In this document: one piece after another, positions 1 to 5,327 of the stretch | How the letters are laid out: the number at the start of each line of letters is the position of its first letter | How positions within the stretch are numbered: position 1 is the stretch's first letter | Source of the DNA: Clostridiales bacterium | GTDB lineage: Bacteria > Bacillota > Clostridia > Saccharofermentanales > UBA5734 | Length of the DNA: 6,829 bases | Direction: 5' to 3' | NCBI GenBank assembly: GCA_007133255.1 | Contig: SLMY01000215.1 | Location: 1-6,829, forward strand | Program-made: the position numbers and the translations under genes | Notes under the pieces: model-generated | Seen by the model: only the letters and a program-made list of their open reading frames with translations | Told to the model about the DNA's origin: nothing | The model's database searches: none

Positions 1-516
1 ATGGATGTAAAAGTTTCAGAGGTTCACGGTATGGCACAGCGCGGCGGTGCTGTTATCACCTATGTTCGTATGGGAGAAAAAGTGTACTCGCCCATTGTTG
101 AGCAGGGCTGTGCCGATATTATTCTCGCCTTTGAGGAGCTGGAAGCGCTCCGGTGGTCGAGACTGCTGCGCGAAGACGGCGTGATGCTGATCAATCGACG
201 GAGAATCCTGCCCATGACTGTAGCTACAGGACAGATGGCCTATCCGGATGATATTGTTGGTAAACTGCGCGGTCTTACTGGAGAAAAAGCGAAGGTCTAC
301 GCGTTTGACGCGCTCGATCTGGCTGAAAAATGCGGCAGCTCCAGAGCGGTCAATGTTGTTATGGCCGGCGCGATGGCCTGGATGCTGGGGTTTGAACCCG
401 AGGTGTTTGACCAGGCTATAGACGCGGTATTCGCGCCTAAGTATCGTTCGATTAACCACGCGGCTTTTAAAGCAGGATCTGATATAATGAAAATAGAAAC
501 GAAAAATGAAGCCTGA
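1..516 (+). CDS. iorB: Indolepyruvate:ferredoxin oxidoreductase beta subunit, 5'-truncated by the window
   Basis: This is the C-terminal 171 residues of the beta (gamma-domain, POR-type) subunit of indolepyruvate ferredoxin oxidoreductase. With IorA, which carries thiamine diphosphate and Fe-S clusters, the family oxidatively decarboxylates aryl-pyruvates to aryl-acetyl-CoA and reduces ferredoxin in the cytoplasm. Visible hallmarks are VKVSEVHGMAQRGG near residues 3-16, VYSPIVEQGCADIILAFEELEALRW at about 28-52 (read as two adjoining blocks), and AVNVVMAGAMA at about 116-126. The family normally has about 30 more N-terminal residues with a GxGGQG nucleotide-type loop. These are missing because the window begins inside the gene, so the ATG at base 1 is an internal methionine, not the start. 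The reading frame ends in TGA at 514-516 with no terminator after it. iorA would be expected just upstream, outside the window. The family call is firm; the preferred aryl-pyruvate is inferred. Confidence 0.93.
   Translation: MDVKVSEVHGMAQRGGAVITYVRMGEKVYSPIVEQGCADIILAFEELEALRWSRLLREDGVMLINRRRILPMTVATGQMAYPDDIVGKLRGLTGEKAKVYAFDALDLAEKCGSSRAVNVVMAGAMAWMLGFEPEVFDQAIDAVFAPKYRSINHAAFKAGSDIMKIETKNEA
480..488 (+). promoter_or_regulatory. Possible extended -10 element inside the 3' end of iorB
   Basis: TGATATAAT matches the extended -10 consensus TGnTATAAT. It lies within the last codons of iorB, and the same ten bases (with a following G) recur at 524-533. No good -35 is seen at the usual distance, which extended -10 promoters can do without. 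It could equally be chance in A/T-rich coding sequence. Confidence 0.3.
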
Positions 517-523
517 CTGGACA

Positions 524-532
524 TGATATAAT
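524..532 (+). promoter_or_regulatory. Probable extended -10 promoter for the ACT-domain gene
   Basis: TGATATAAT is a perfect extended -10 (TGn plus TATAAT) in the 71-base gap between iorB and the ACT-domain gene. No convincing TTGACA-like box lies 16-18 bases upstream. Transcription would begin near 539 and give a leader of about 49 bases before the ATG at 588. This suggests the four overlapping genes can be transcribed separately from ior, although no terminator separates them from iorB. Confidence 0.5.
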
Positions 533-574
533 GGCCTTAGCGTAAAAATCGTATAAGACAAAGCTATCATCTAT

Positions 575-579
575 GGAGG
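575..579 (+). promoter_or_regulatory. Ribosome binding site that fixes the ACT-gene start
   Basis: GGAGG ends eight bases before the ATG at 588. An in-frame ATG at 573 overlaps this site, has no ribosome site of its own, and would add five residues (MEVRN) ahead of the ACT fold. The start at 588 is therefore preferred. Confidence 0.8.
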
Positions 580-587
580 TGCGGAAC

Positions 588-1019
588 ATGCTCGTTAATC
601 AAATTTCAGTCTTTCTGGAAAATAAATCAGGTCGTCTGGCAGAGGTGACAAAAACACTGAGAGAAAAGAAAATTGATATTCGCGCGCTTTATATCGCAGA
701 TACTACAGAATACGGTATCCTGCGTATGATTGTTGATCAGCCTGATCAAGCACAAAAGGTACTGTCGGATAACGGGTTTACCGTCAGCTCCACCAATGTG
801 ATCGCGATCGCCATACCTGACAAGCCGGGAACACTTGACGACGCGCTTGAAACGCTGAGTGACGCCGACATTTCAGTTGACTATCTGTATGCTTTCGTTG
901 GGCGTCTGTCAACAGACGCGATTGTCATTATCAGAGTTGAAGACCCGCAGCTCGCCTTATCAAAACTGGAACAGACAGGTATTCGCGTGCTCAGCCGCGA
1001 GGAGGTATACGGGACTTGA
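588..1019 (+). CDS. Tandem ACT-domain amino-acid-binding protein
   Basis: A 143-residue protein made only of two ACT domains, at about residues 3-68 and 71-140. Each opens with the typical beta-strand, loop and helix: FLENKSGRLAEVTKTL at 9-24 and IPDKPGTLDDALETL at 76-90. The conserved glycine and leucine of the ligand loop are present in both. ACT domains usually bind amino acids at dimer interfaces and regulate an enzyme or act as free-standing sensors. Proteins of this size and motif pattern are often found beside ior and phenylacetate-CoA ligase genes in anaerobes and archaea, so aromatic amino acids are likely ligands; that is inference. There is no catalytic or DNA-binding domain. The start at 588 is chosen for its GGAGG at 575-579. 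The stop TGA overlaps the TTG start of the next gene by four bases, indicating translational coupling. Confidence 0.9.
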   Translation: MLVNQISVFLENKSGRLAEVTKTLREKKIDIRALYIADTTEYGILRMIVDQPDQAQKVLSDNGFTVSSTNVIAIAIPDKPGTLDDALETLSDADISVDYLYAFVGRLSTDAIVIIRVEDPQLALSKLEQTGIRVLSREEVYGT

Positions 1020-2293
1020 GTTTCGAGTCATATCAGGCGTTCGGCATCTCGCCGGATCTATACGCGTTATCTGAGCAGGCTCTGACTTCGGCCAGACCTG
1101 CTTTTGACGCGATCAGAAAAAACAGGGAAGTGAATCAGCTTCGTGTGCTCAGGGCCATGCAGACAGCAGGGCTTTCAGAGACCTGGCTGGCCGGCACAAC
1201 CGGATACGGCTATGACGACCGCGGCCGCGAGCAGATTGAAGCTATCTACGCGAATGTCTTCGGTGCGCAGGCCGCCATGGTCCGGATTCAGATCAGCTCA
1301 GGCACTCAGGCGATCGCTGCCTGTTTGTTTGGTCTGCTCAGGCCTGGAGATGAATTGCTTGCGATCAGCGGCGCGCCTTACGATACCTTGTTTGAGACTA
1401 TCGGTAGTGAGGACGCGAAGCATGATCATGGATCACTGCGTGATTTTGGCATCAGTTATCGCCAGATCGAGCTTAAACCAGATGGCAGCCCCGATCTTGA
1501 CGCTATCCGTTCCGGCATTGGTCAGAACACGAAAGTGATCCTTATTCAAAAATCGCGAGGCTACAGCCTGCGCCGCTCGCTGTATATTGAAGATATCCGG
1601 GCTATGGTCAGCACAATCCGCGAGAGCGGCAGCCAGGCAGTGATTATGGTAGATAACTGTTATGGTGAGTTTGTTGAGACTGAAGAGCCCTGCCATGCCG
1701 GTGCCGATTTGTGTGCCGGGTCACTGATTAAAAATCCCGGGGGCGGATTGAGCCCGTCAGGCGGTTATATTGCCGGCAGAGCCGACCTGGTAGATCAGGT
1801 GGCGTTCCATTTGACCGCTCCCGGCCTTGGCCGGCATGTGGGTCCGAGCCTTGGCTATAACCGGCTGATCGCTCAGGGTTTTTATATGGCACCGCATATT
1901 GTCGCCGAAAGTCTGATGGGCGCTGCCTACGCGGCCAGTCTGCTGCAGCTGTGCGGCTATCAGACACAACCCGACCCGCTGGCTCGACGCGGTGACCTGA
2001 TCCAGTCGGTTTTCCTGGAAAAACCAGAGCGGTTAATCGCGTTCTGCCAGGCTGTTCAGGCAGCATCACCGATTGACGGTTTTGTCACACCCGAACCCTG
2101 GGACATGCCAGGTTATTCACATCAGGTTATTATGGCAGCCGGCACTTTTGTTCAAGGCGCGTCTATTGAGCTTTCAGCCGATGGCCCCATGCGGCCGCCT
2201 TATCCCGCCTATATGCAGGGCGGGCTCTGCTTCGAGCAGGTTCGGCTTGCCTGCATGATGGCAGTACAGAAAATGGGAGTGAATCAGTCATGA
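1016..2293 (+). CDS. Methionine gamma-lyase / 'aluminium resistance' family PLP enzyme
   Basis: A 425-residue, cytosolic fold-type I pyridoxal-phosphate protein of the Met_gamma_lyase family (older name: aluminium resistance protein), near the usual family length. Visible motifs: GTTGYGYDDRGRE (60-72), the cofactor-phosphate loop ISSGTQAI (93-100), SGAPYDTL (118-125), IQKSRGYSLRRSL (177-189), the aspartate that would contact the PLP ring in VDNCYGEF (212-219, D213), and the probable Schiff-base lysine K239 in GSLIKNPGGGLSPSGGY. The family is related to Cys/Met gamma-lyases, but its true substrate is poorly established, so C-S lyase activity is inferred. It starts with TTG at 1016 inside the stop of the ACT gene, with GGAGG at 1001-1005 ten bases upstream. 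Its stop overlaps the next ATG as ATGA. In many Firmicutes this gene sits beside miaA/hfq or glnR; here the partners are an ACT sensor and an HlyD-like protein. Confidence 0.92.
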   Translation: MSFESYQAFGISPDLYALSEQALTSARPAFDAIRKNREVNQLRVLRAMQTAGLSETWLAGTTGYGYDDRGREQIEAIYANVFGAQAAMVRIQISSGTQAIAACLFGLLRPGDELLAISGAPYDTLFETIGSEDAKHDHGSLRDFGISYRQIELKPDGSPDLDAIRSGIGQNTKVILIQKSRGYSLRRSLYIEDIRAMVSTIRESGSQAVIMVDNCYGEFVETEEPCHAGADLCAGSLIKNPGGGLSPSGGYIAGRADLVDQVAFHLTAPGLGRHVGPSLGYNRLIAQGFYMAPHIVAESLMGAAYAASLLQLCGYQTQPDPLARRGDLIQSVFLEKPERLIAFCQAVQAASPIDGFVTPEPWDMPGYSHQVIMAAGTFVQGASIELSADGPMRPPYPAYMQGGLCFEQVRLACMMAVQKMGVNQS

Positions 2294-3807
2294 AACGCCG
2301 TTCCGATCCAGATAAAAATGGCGTGTCCGGGCGAGGATCAGCCAGCCAGCCAGATCTCAGGGCGGACAGGGGCAAAAAAGCCGGGGCTGGTCTGAAAAAA
2401 TCAGGTAAAGAGGCGGCTGCCGGGAACGAGCGCCGGCGAAGTAAAGCGCGGCAGAGCAGACCACAAAGACCGGAACAGACAGAGCAGCCGAATACCTATA
2501 AAAAGCCGGTTTCCGCGCAGCGGCTCATGGCGATAGAGCGACGCAAAGCCAGAAGCAGGGCAATCGGGTTATCGATTTTTGTACTGTTCATTATGCTGGT
2601 AACCATGCTGCTGATCATTAATGTGATGCAGCAGACAAAGCCGCGCCCGCGGTTTTTATTTCTGACGGAAGGTCAGGTGGATCACGCTGTTAGCGCGACC
2701 GGACTGGTTATGCGGGACGAGATGGTTTTTTCATCGCCTGCTGATGGCTTGTTTAAGCCGCTGGCTGCTGAAGGCAGCCGCAGCGCCAGAGATCAGAAAG
2801 TAGCCATGATTATCCCGCAGGGCTATGAAGAACAGCTCAGAGAATTGCAGAAGACTGAAAAAGACCTGGTTGACCTGCAGATAGAACTGATGAACAGTGG
2901 TAAAGGCGCTGGAGCCCGGGCGATCTATGATGAAAGCGCCGCTTCGATTGAACCGGTGATCAACCTGATCCGCAGCGATGCCAGCAAGGGCGATCTGAGC
3001 AATCTGACTGGCTACGCGGCTACCTTGTCTGTTATTCTTGAGCAGCGGACAACCAAGCTGATGTCAATAGATTTTCGTGATGCCCGGATTGAAGAACTCA
3101 ATAAAAGGCGAAACCAGCTGGAACTGAGTCTGGGCCTGGAATCAGGAACCTTGATTTGTGAGCAGCCCGGGATTATCTCATACCGGATGGACGGCCTTGA
3201 GCAAAGCCTGAACAACGCGATGGCTGAAACAATTACACCCGAACTGTATGTGCAGGTCAGCCAGCGAAGTGAACCAATGAGCCCGGCAGGCGATTATGTT
3301 GTTAAGGATCAGCCTGTCTTGAGAATCACATCCAGTTTGAGCCAGACACTCGTTTTCTTGCTGCCGGAAACCGATCCGCGTACCCTCAGTGAGGAAAACC
3401 TGTACGATATCCGCATACCGTCAGAAGGCCTTCTGCTCAGAGAAGCGCGATTACTTCGCGCCGAGGTTTTCGGTGACGATACTTTTGCTGTTTTTGAGAC
3501 AGATCGGCTGGTTGAGCGGCTTTCAGACAGACGGCTGATTGACGCGCAGATCACGGTCGCCAGCACCAGCGGACTGAAAATCCCGTTAAGCGCGCTGACA
3601 CAGATTGACCCACACCGGCATGAGGCGACACTTACAGCTGTCAGCGGCGGCTATACACATGCTGTAAGGGTGGCGATCCTTGATCAGGATCGTGAGTTCG
3701 GCATTATAGAAGGATTGCCCGGTGAGGCGATAACGCTTGATGTTTCTACTGTTATCGTCCTTAATCCGGAATCGATTGAGGTAGGTGAGTTTATTGGCAG
3801 CCAATAA
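2290..3807 (+). CDS. Membrane-anchored HlyD-like (membrane fusion type) protein
   Basis: A 505-residue protein resembling the HlyD-domain proteins found before yggS-sepF in Clostridia. Residues 1-90 are low-complexity and strongly basic (27 Lys/Arg against 9 Asp/Glu) and should be cytoplasmic. One hydrophobic segment at about 91-113 is a signal anchor, and the rest should lie outside the membrane. A beta-rich part at about 120-175 (GLVMRDEMVFSSPADG) is followed by helical, coiled-coil-prone stretches at about 176-205 and 262-285. Then comes the returning lipoyl-like half (QPGIISYRMDGLE, 292-304) and a beta-barrel tail with the family-like GLKIPLSAL near 430. This is the split-barrel plus hairpin plan of adaptor subunits. 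No ABC or RND exporter is encoded in the window, so an export role is unproven and a cell-wall or division role is possible. The start overlaps the previous stop as ATGA, with GGGAG at 2275-2279. Confidence 0.78.
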   Translation: MKRRSDPDKNGVSGRGSASQPDLRADRGKKAGAGLKKSGKEAAAGNERRRSKARQSRPQRPEQTEQPNTYKKPVSAQRLMAIERRKARSRAIGLSIFVLFIMLVTMLLIINVMQQTKPRPRFLFLTEGQVDHAVSATGLVMRDEMVFSSPADGLFKPLAAEGSRSARDQKVAMIIPQGYEEQLRELQKTEKDLVDLQIELMNSGKGAGARAIYDESAASIEPVINLIRSDASKGDLSNLTGYAATLSVILEQRTTKLMSIDFRDARIEELNKRRNQLELSLGLESGTLICEQPGIISYRMDGLEQSLNNAMAETITPELYVQVSQRSEPMSPAGDYVVKDQPVLRITSSLSQTLVFLLPETDPRTLSEENLYDIRIPSEGLLLREARLLRAEVFGDDTFAVFETDRLVERLSDRRLIDAQITVASTSGLKIPLSALTQIDPHRHEATLTAVSGGYTHAVRVAILDQDREFGIIEGLPGEAITLDVSTVIVLNPESIEVGEFIGSQ

Positions 3808-4597
3808 GGAAGCACAATGTTCAGATGACAAGGCTATGGATGGTGGCATTGACAAAAAAAAGAAAACCGAATCACTTGAATCTTCTCCCGGTTCAGAAGC
3901 GGCGATGGCCGAACGCATGGCCGTCATCAGACAGCAGATTGGTGAGGCTGCTGAAAAAGCCGGACGCGAACCGGATGAGATTACTTTGATTGGTGTCAGT
4001 AAACGGTTTCCGGCAGCAGCTGCCAGTCTGGCAGTTCGAGCTGGCCTGCGGGATCTTGGCGAGAACAGGGTACAGGAAATGATGCCCAAAATAGATCAGC
4101 TGGAATCTGAAGGCTTGACACCCAACTGGCACCTGATTGGCACCTTGCAGAAAAACAAGGTGAAATATGTAGTTGGCAGATGCTATATGATTCATTCGGT
4201 TGACTCGGTTAAACTGCTGGAAGCGCTGTCAAAACGCAGTGTCAGTCTTCAGACTGTGACCCGGGTTTTACTTCAGGTGAATAGTTCCGGTGAAGACAGT
4301 AAACATGGATTTGATCCTGATACATTGACGGACGCTGCCCGTAAAGCTTTCACTTTCCCGGGGCTATCAGTGCGCGGCCTGATGACCATGGCCCCTCTGA
4401 CAGAAAACCCGCAGGAGACACTGCCGGTCTTTCAGAAGACACAGGATTTATTTGAGCAGATACGAGCCAGGTCCGATACACCGGAGACGTTTGACTGCCT
4501 TTCTATGGGAATGAGCCAGGATTTCAGGCAGGCTATCGCCTGCGGCGCGACACATGTCAGAATCGGAACGGCTCTTTTCGGTATGCGCGATCAGTAA
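3785..4597 (+). CDS. yggS: YggS/YlmE-family PLP homeostasis protein (start uncertain)
   Basis: A PLP-binding alanine-racemase-like TIM-barrel protein (PROSC/PLPBP family) that keeps free pyridoxal phosphate in balance; it has no established enzymatic activity. Motifs numbered from GTG 3785: IGVSK with PLP lysine K73, DLGENRVQE, NWHLIGTLQKNKVK, IHSVDSVKL, VLLQVNSSGEDSKHGF, GLMTMAP, and the phosphate-binding end MGMSQDFRQAI to RIGTALFG. The full frame gives 270 residues, but the family is about 230. Candidate starts are GTG 3785 (GAGG only three bases away), TTG 3794 (GAGGT at 3778-3782, eleven bases away), ATG 3836 and ATG 3905. The last would give exactly the usual length but has no clear ribosome site. 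The extra N-terminal 40 residues are polar and include a KKKK run encoded by A8. The gene overlaps the HlyD-like gene if either early start is used. In Firmicutes yggS commonly precedes sepF, as here. Confidence 0.93.
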   Translation: MSLLAANKEAQCSDDKAMDGGIDKKKKTESLESSPGSEAAMAERMAVIRQQIGEAAEKAGREPDEITLIGVSKRFPAAAASLAVRAGLRDLGENRVQEMMPKIDQLESEGLTPNWHLIGTLQKNKVKYVVGRCYMIHSVDSVKLLEALSKRSVSLQTVTRVLLQVNSSGEDSKHGFDPDTLTDAARKAFTFPGLSVRGLMTMAPLTENPQETLPVFQKTQDLFEQIRARSDTPETFDCLSMGMSQDFRQAIACGATHVRIGTALFGMRDQ

Positions 4598-4603
4598 TGT
4601 TTG

Positions 4604-4627
4604 TTACCCGGCTGTCTTAATCGGTAA
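4604..4627 (+). other. Weak hairpin just after yggS, without a T tract
   Basis: TTACC plus G pairs with CGGTAA (a one-base C bulge, eleven-base loop). No run of T follows, so this is not a standard intrinsic terminator. It may only mark the 3' end of the operon mRNA, or be chance. Read-through from yggS into sepF remains possible. Confidence 0.25.
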
Positions 4628-4668
4628 AGGTATATTTCATCTCTATTACATGCGGTTTACGCTTCTCC

Positions 4669-4681
4669 TGCAATGATTGCA
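4669..4681 (+). repeat. Perfect 13-base dyad overlapping the sepF -35 region
   Basis: TGCAATGATTGCA is a perfect inverted repeat of six bases around a central G. Its right half overlaps the proposed -35 box of the sepF promoter (4677-4682), a position suited to a repressor operator. No second copy was noticed in the window, and no regulator gene is next to it. A short dyad like this can arise by chance. Confidence 0.35.
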
Positions 4682-4705
4682 TATGCGCCCGCGGCTTCAT
4701 ATAAT
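4677..4705 (+). promoter_or_regulatory. Probable sigma-A-type promoter of sepF
   Basis: TTGCAT (4677-4682) and a perfect TATAAT (4700-4705) are separated by 17 bases. The -35 matches the consensus only in TTG, so activity rests mostly on the -10. Transcription would begin near 4712, giving a leader of about 34 bases with GGGAGG at 4733-4738 before the ATG at 4746. It lies in the 148-base gap after yggS, so sepF probably has its own transcript in addition to any read-through. Confidence 0.55.
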
Positions 4706-4745
4706 CAGATTACATTGATCTTATAGATGTCTGGGAGGGACTGTT

Positions 4746-5234
4746 ATGCCAGAGCTTTTTAATAAACTGTTTAACCGCTTTAACGCGTATCAGGATGATA
4801 TTGATTACGAAGATGATTATGAACATGTAGAAGATGAAGAAATCTACGAATCAGAAGAGCCCGCTGAGGAAACGGAAGAACCAAGGCCGGCAGGACCATT
4901 TCGGCGTTCTCAGAATAAAGTGGTTGACTTCAAAACCACGCCTGGACAGCCGCAGGTTGTGATCATGCAGCCTGCCGATATTGATGCTGCCCAGCAGGCT
5001 TGTGACTACATTCGTGCCGGCAAAACCGTCATCTGCAATATTGAGAAGGTTGACCCGAAAGTAGCTCAGCGCGTAATTGATTTTATAACCGGCTCAGCGT
5101 ATGCCCTGGATGGTAAAGTCATGCCGGTGTCATCGGTGATCTTTGTTGTCGCGCCACGCAATACCTCGCTTGTAGAAGGTGGTATTGTTAATCAGAGTAT
5201 GGATTATGTCAAACAGACAGCCAGTTCACATTAA
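4746..5234 (+). CDS. sepF: Cell division protein SepF
   Basis: A 162-residue SepF, which binds the FtsZ C-terminal tail and tethers the Z ring to the membrane, acting at midcell alongside or in place of FtsA. Residues 1-14 (MPELFNKLFNRFNA) fit the N-terminal amphipathic, membrane-binding helix. Residues 17-45 form a very acidic linker (18 Asp/Glu in 29). The globular SepF domain spans about 69-138, from VVIMQPADIDAAQ through AGKTVICNIE to DFITGSAYALDG (112-123) and the strand SVIFVVAP. The glycine-rich turn near 116-123 is at the dimer/ring-forming interface of the family. Length is normal. The ATG at 4746 has a strong GGGAGG seven bases upstream. Neighbours fit: yggS precedes sepF in many Firmicutes, but the ylmG/ylmH/divIVA genes that usually follow are absent, and coaW comes next instead. 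Confidence 0.96.
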   Translation: MPELFNKLFNRFNAYQDDIDYEDDYEHVEDEEIYESEEPAEETEEPRPAGPFRRSQNKVVDFKTTPGQPQVVIMQPADIDAAQQACDYIRAGKTVICNIEKVDPKVAQRVIDFITGSAYALDGKVMPVSSVIFVVAPRNTSLVEGGIVNQSMDYVKQTASSH

Positions 5235-5235
5235 C

Positions 5236-5263
5236 TAGACATTTCTCTACAATCGCATATAAT
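5236..5263 (+). promoter_or_regulatory. Promoter of the pantothenate kinase gene
   Basis: TAGACA (5236-5241, five of six to TTGACA) and a perfect TATAAT (5258-5263) are 16 bases apart, beginning two bases after the sepF stop. Transcription would start near 5270, immediately before the hairpin at 5281-5303. This is the best sigma-A-like promoter in the window. It argues that coaW is expressed independently of sepF. Confidence 0.7.
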
Positions 5264-5280
5264 GTTTGTATGTCGCAGTC

Positions 5281-5303
5281 GCCGGTTTTCATTGAGAGCC
5301 GGC
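5281..5303 (+). promoter_or_regulatory. Ten-base-pair hairpin in the coaW leader
   Basis: GCCGGTTTTC (5281-5290) pairs with GAGAGCCGGC (5294-5303) around the loop ATT: ten consecutive pairs, two of them G-U. It lies between the predicted transcription start (about 5270) and the G-rich ribosome site at 5317-5322. The following bases (CTGCTTATATTTC) contain no proper T run, so it does not look like a terminator for sepF. It may stabilise the message or take part in leader control. No alternative pairing with the ribosome site was found by eye. Confidence 0.5.
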
Positions 5304-5316
5304 CTGCTTATATTTC

Positions 5317-5322
5317 GGGGGG
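5317..5322 (+). promoter_or_regulatory. G-only ribosome binding site fixing the coaW start
   Basis: GGGGGG lies five bases before the ATG at 5328. It is unusual in having six G and no A, unlike the GGAGG sites elsewhere here. The other in-frame ATG at 5262 overlaps the -10 box and has no ribosome site, so 5328 is the start. Confidence 0.65.
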
Positions 5323-5327
5323 TTCTT

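Noticed and set aside
1..3. ATG at the first base as the start of iorB
   Set aside because: Family proteins have about 30 more N-terminal residues including a glycine-rich loop; the match begins mid-domain.
16..570. Long minus-strand open frame of 184 codons opposite iorB
   Set aside because: It mirrors a clear iorB coding frame, has no recognisable domain, and its composition is that of a reverse-strand shadow.
523..570. Inverted repeat ATGATA ... TATCAT around the ACT-gene leader
   Set aside because: Only six bases with a 36-base gap, and the left arm lies in the promoter -10, so it would not be in the transcript.
1728..2069. Minus-strand open frame of 113 codons inside the PLP enzyme gene
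   Set aside because: It is Pro/Arg-rich, matches no family and lies opposite strongly conserved coding sequence.
3586..4089. Minus-strand open frame of 167 codons across the HlyD-like/yggS junction
   Set aside because: It overlaps two well-supported genes and has a Ser/Arg/Ala-rich composition typical of antisense frames, with no known motif.
4598..4745. A small RNA or riboswitch between yggS and sepF
   Set aside because: Only a weak bulged hairpin and promoter elements are visible; no known riboswitch core or tRNA-like pattern was seen.
5262..5327. Upstream in-frame extension of coaW
   Set aside because: The ATG at 5262 overlaps the -10 box, lacks a ribosome site, and the added residues include the hairpin sequence and resemble no family member.
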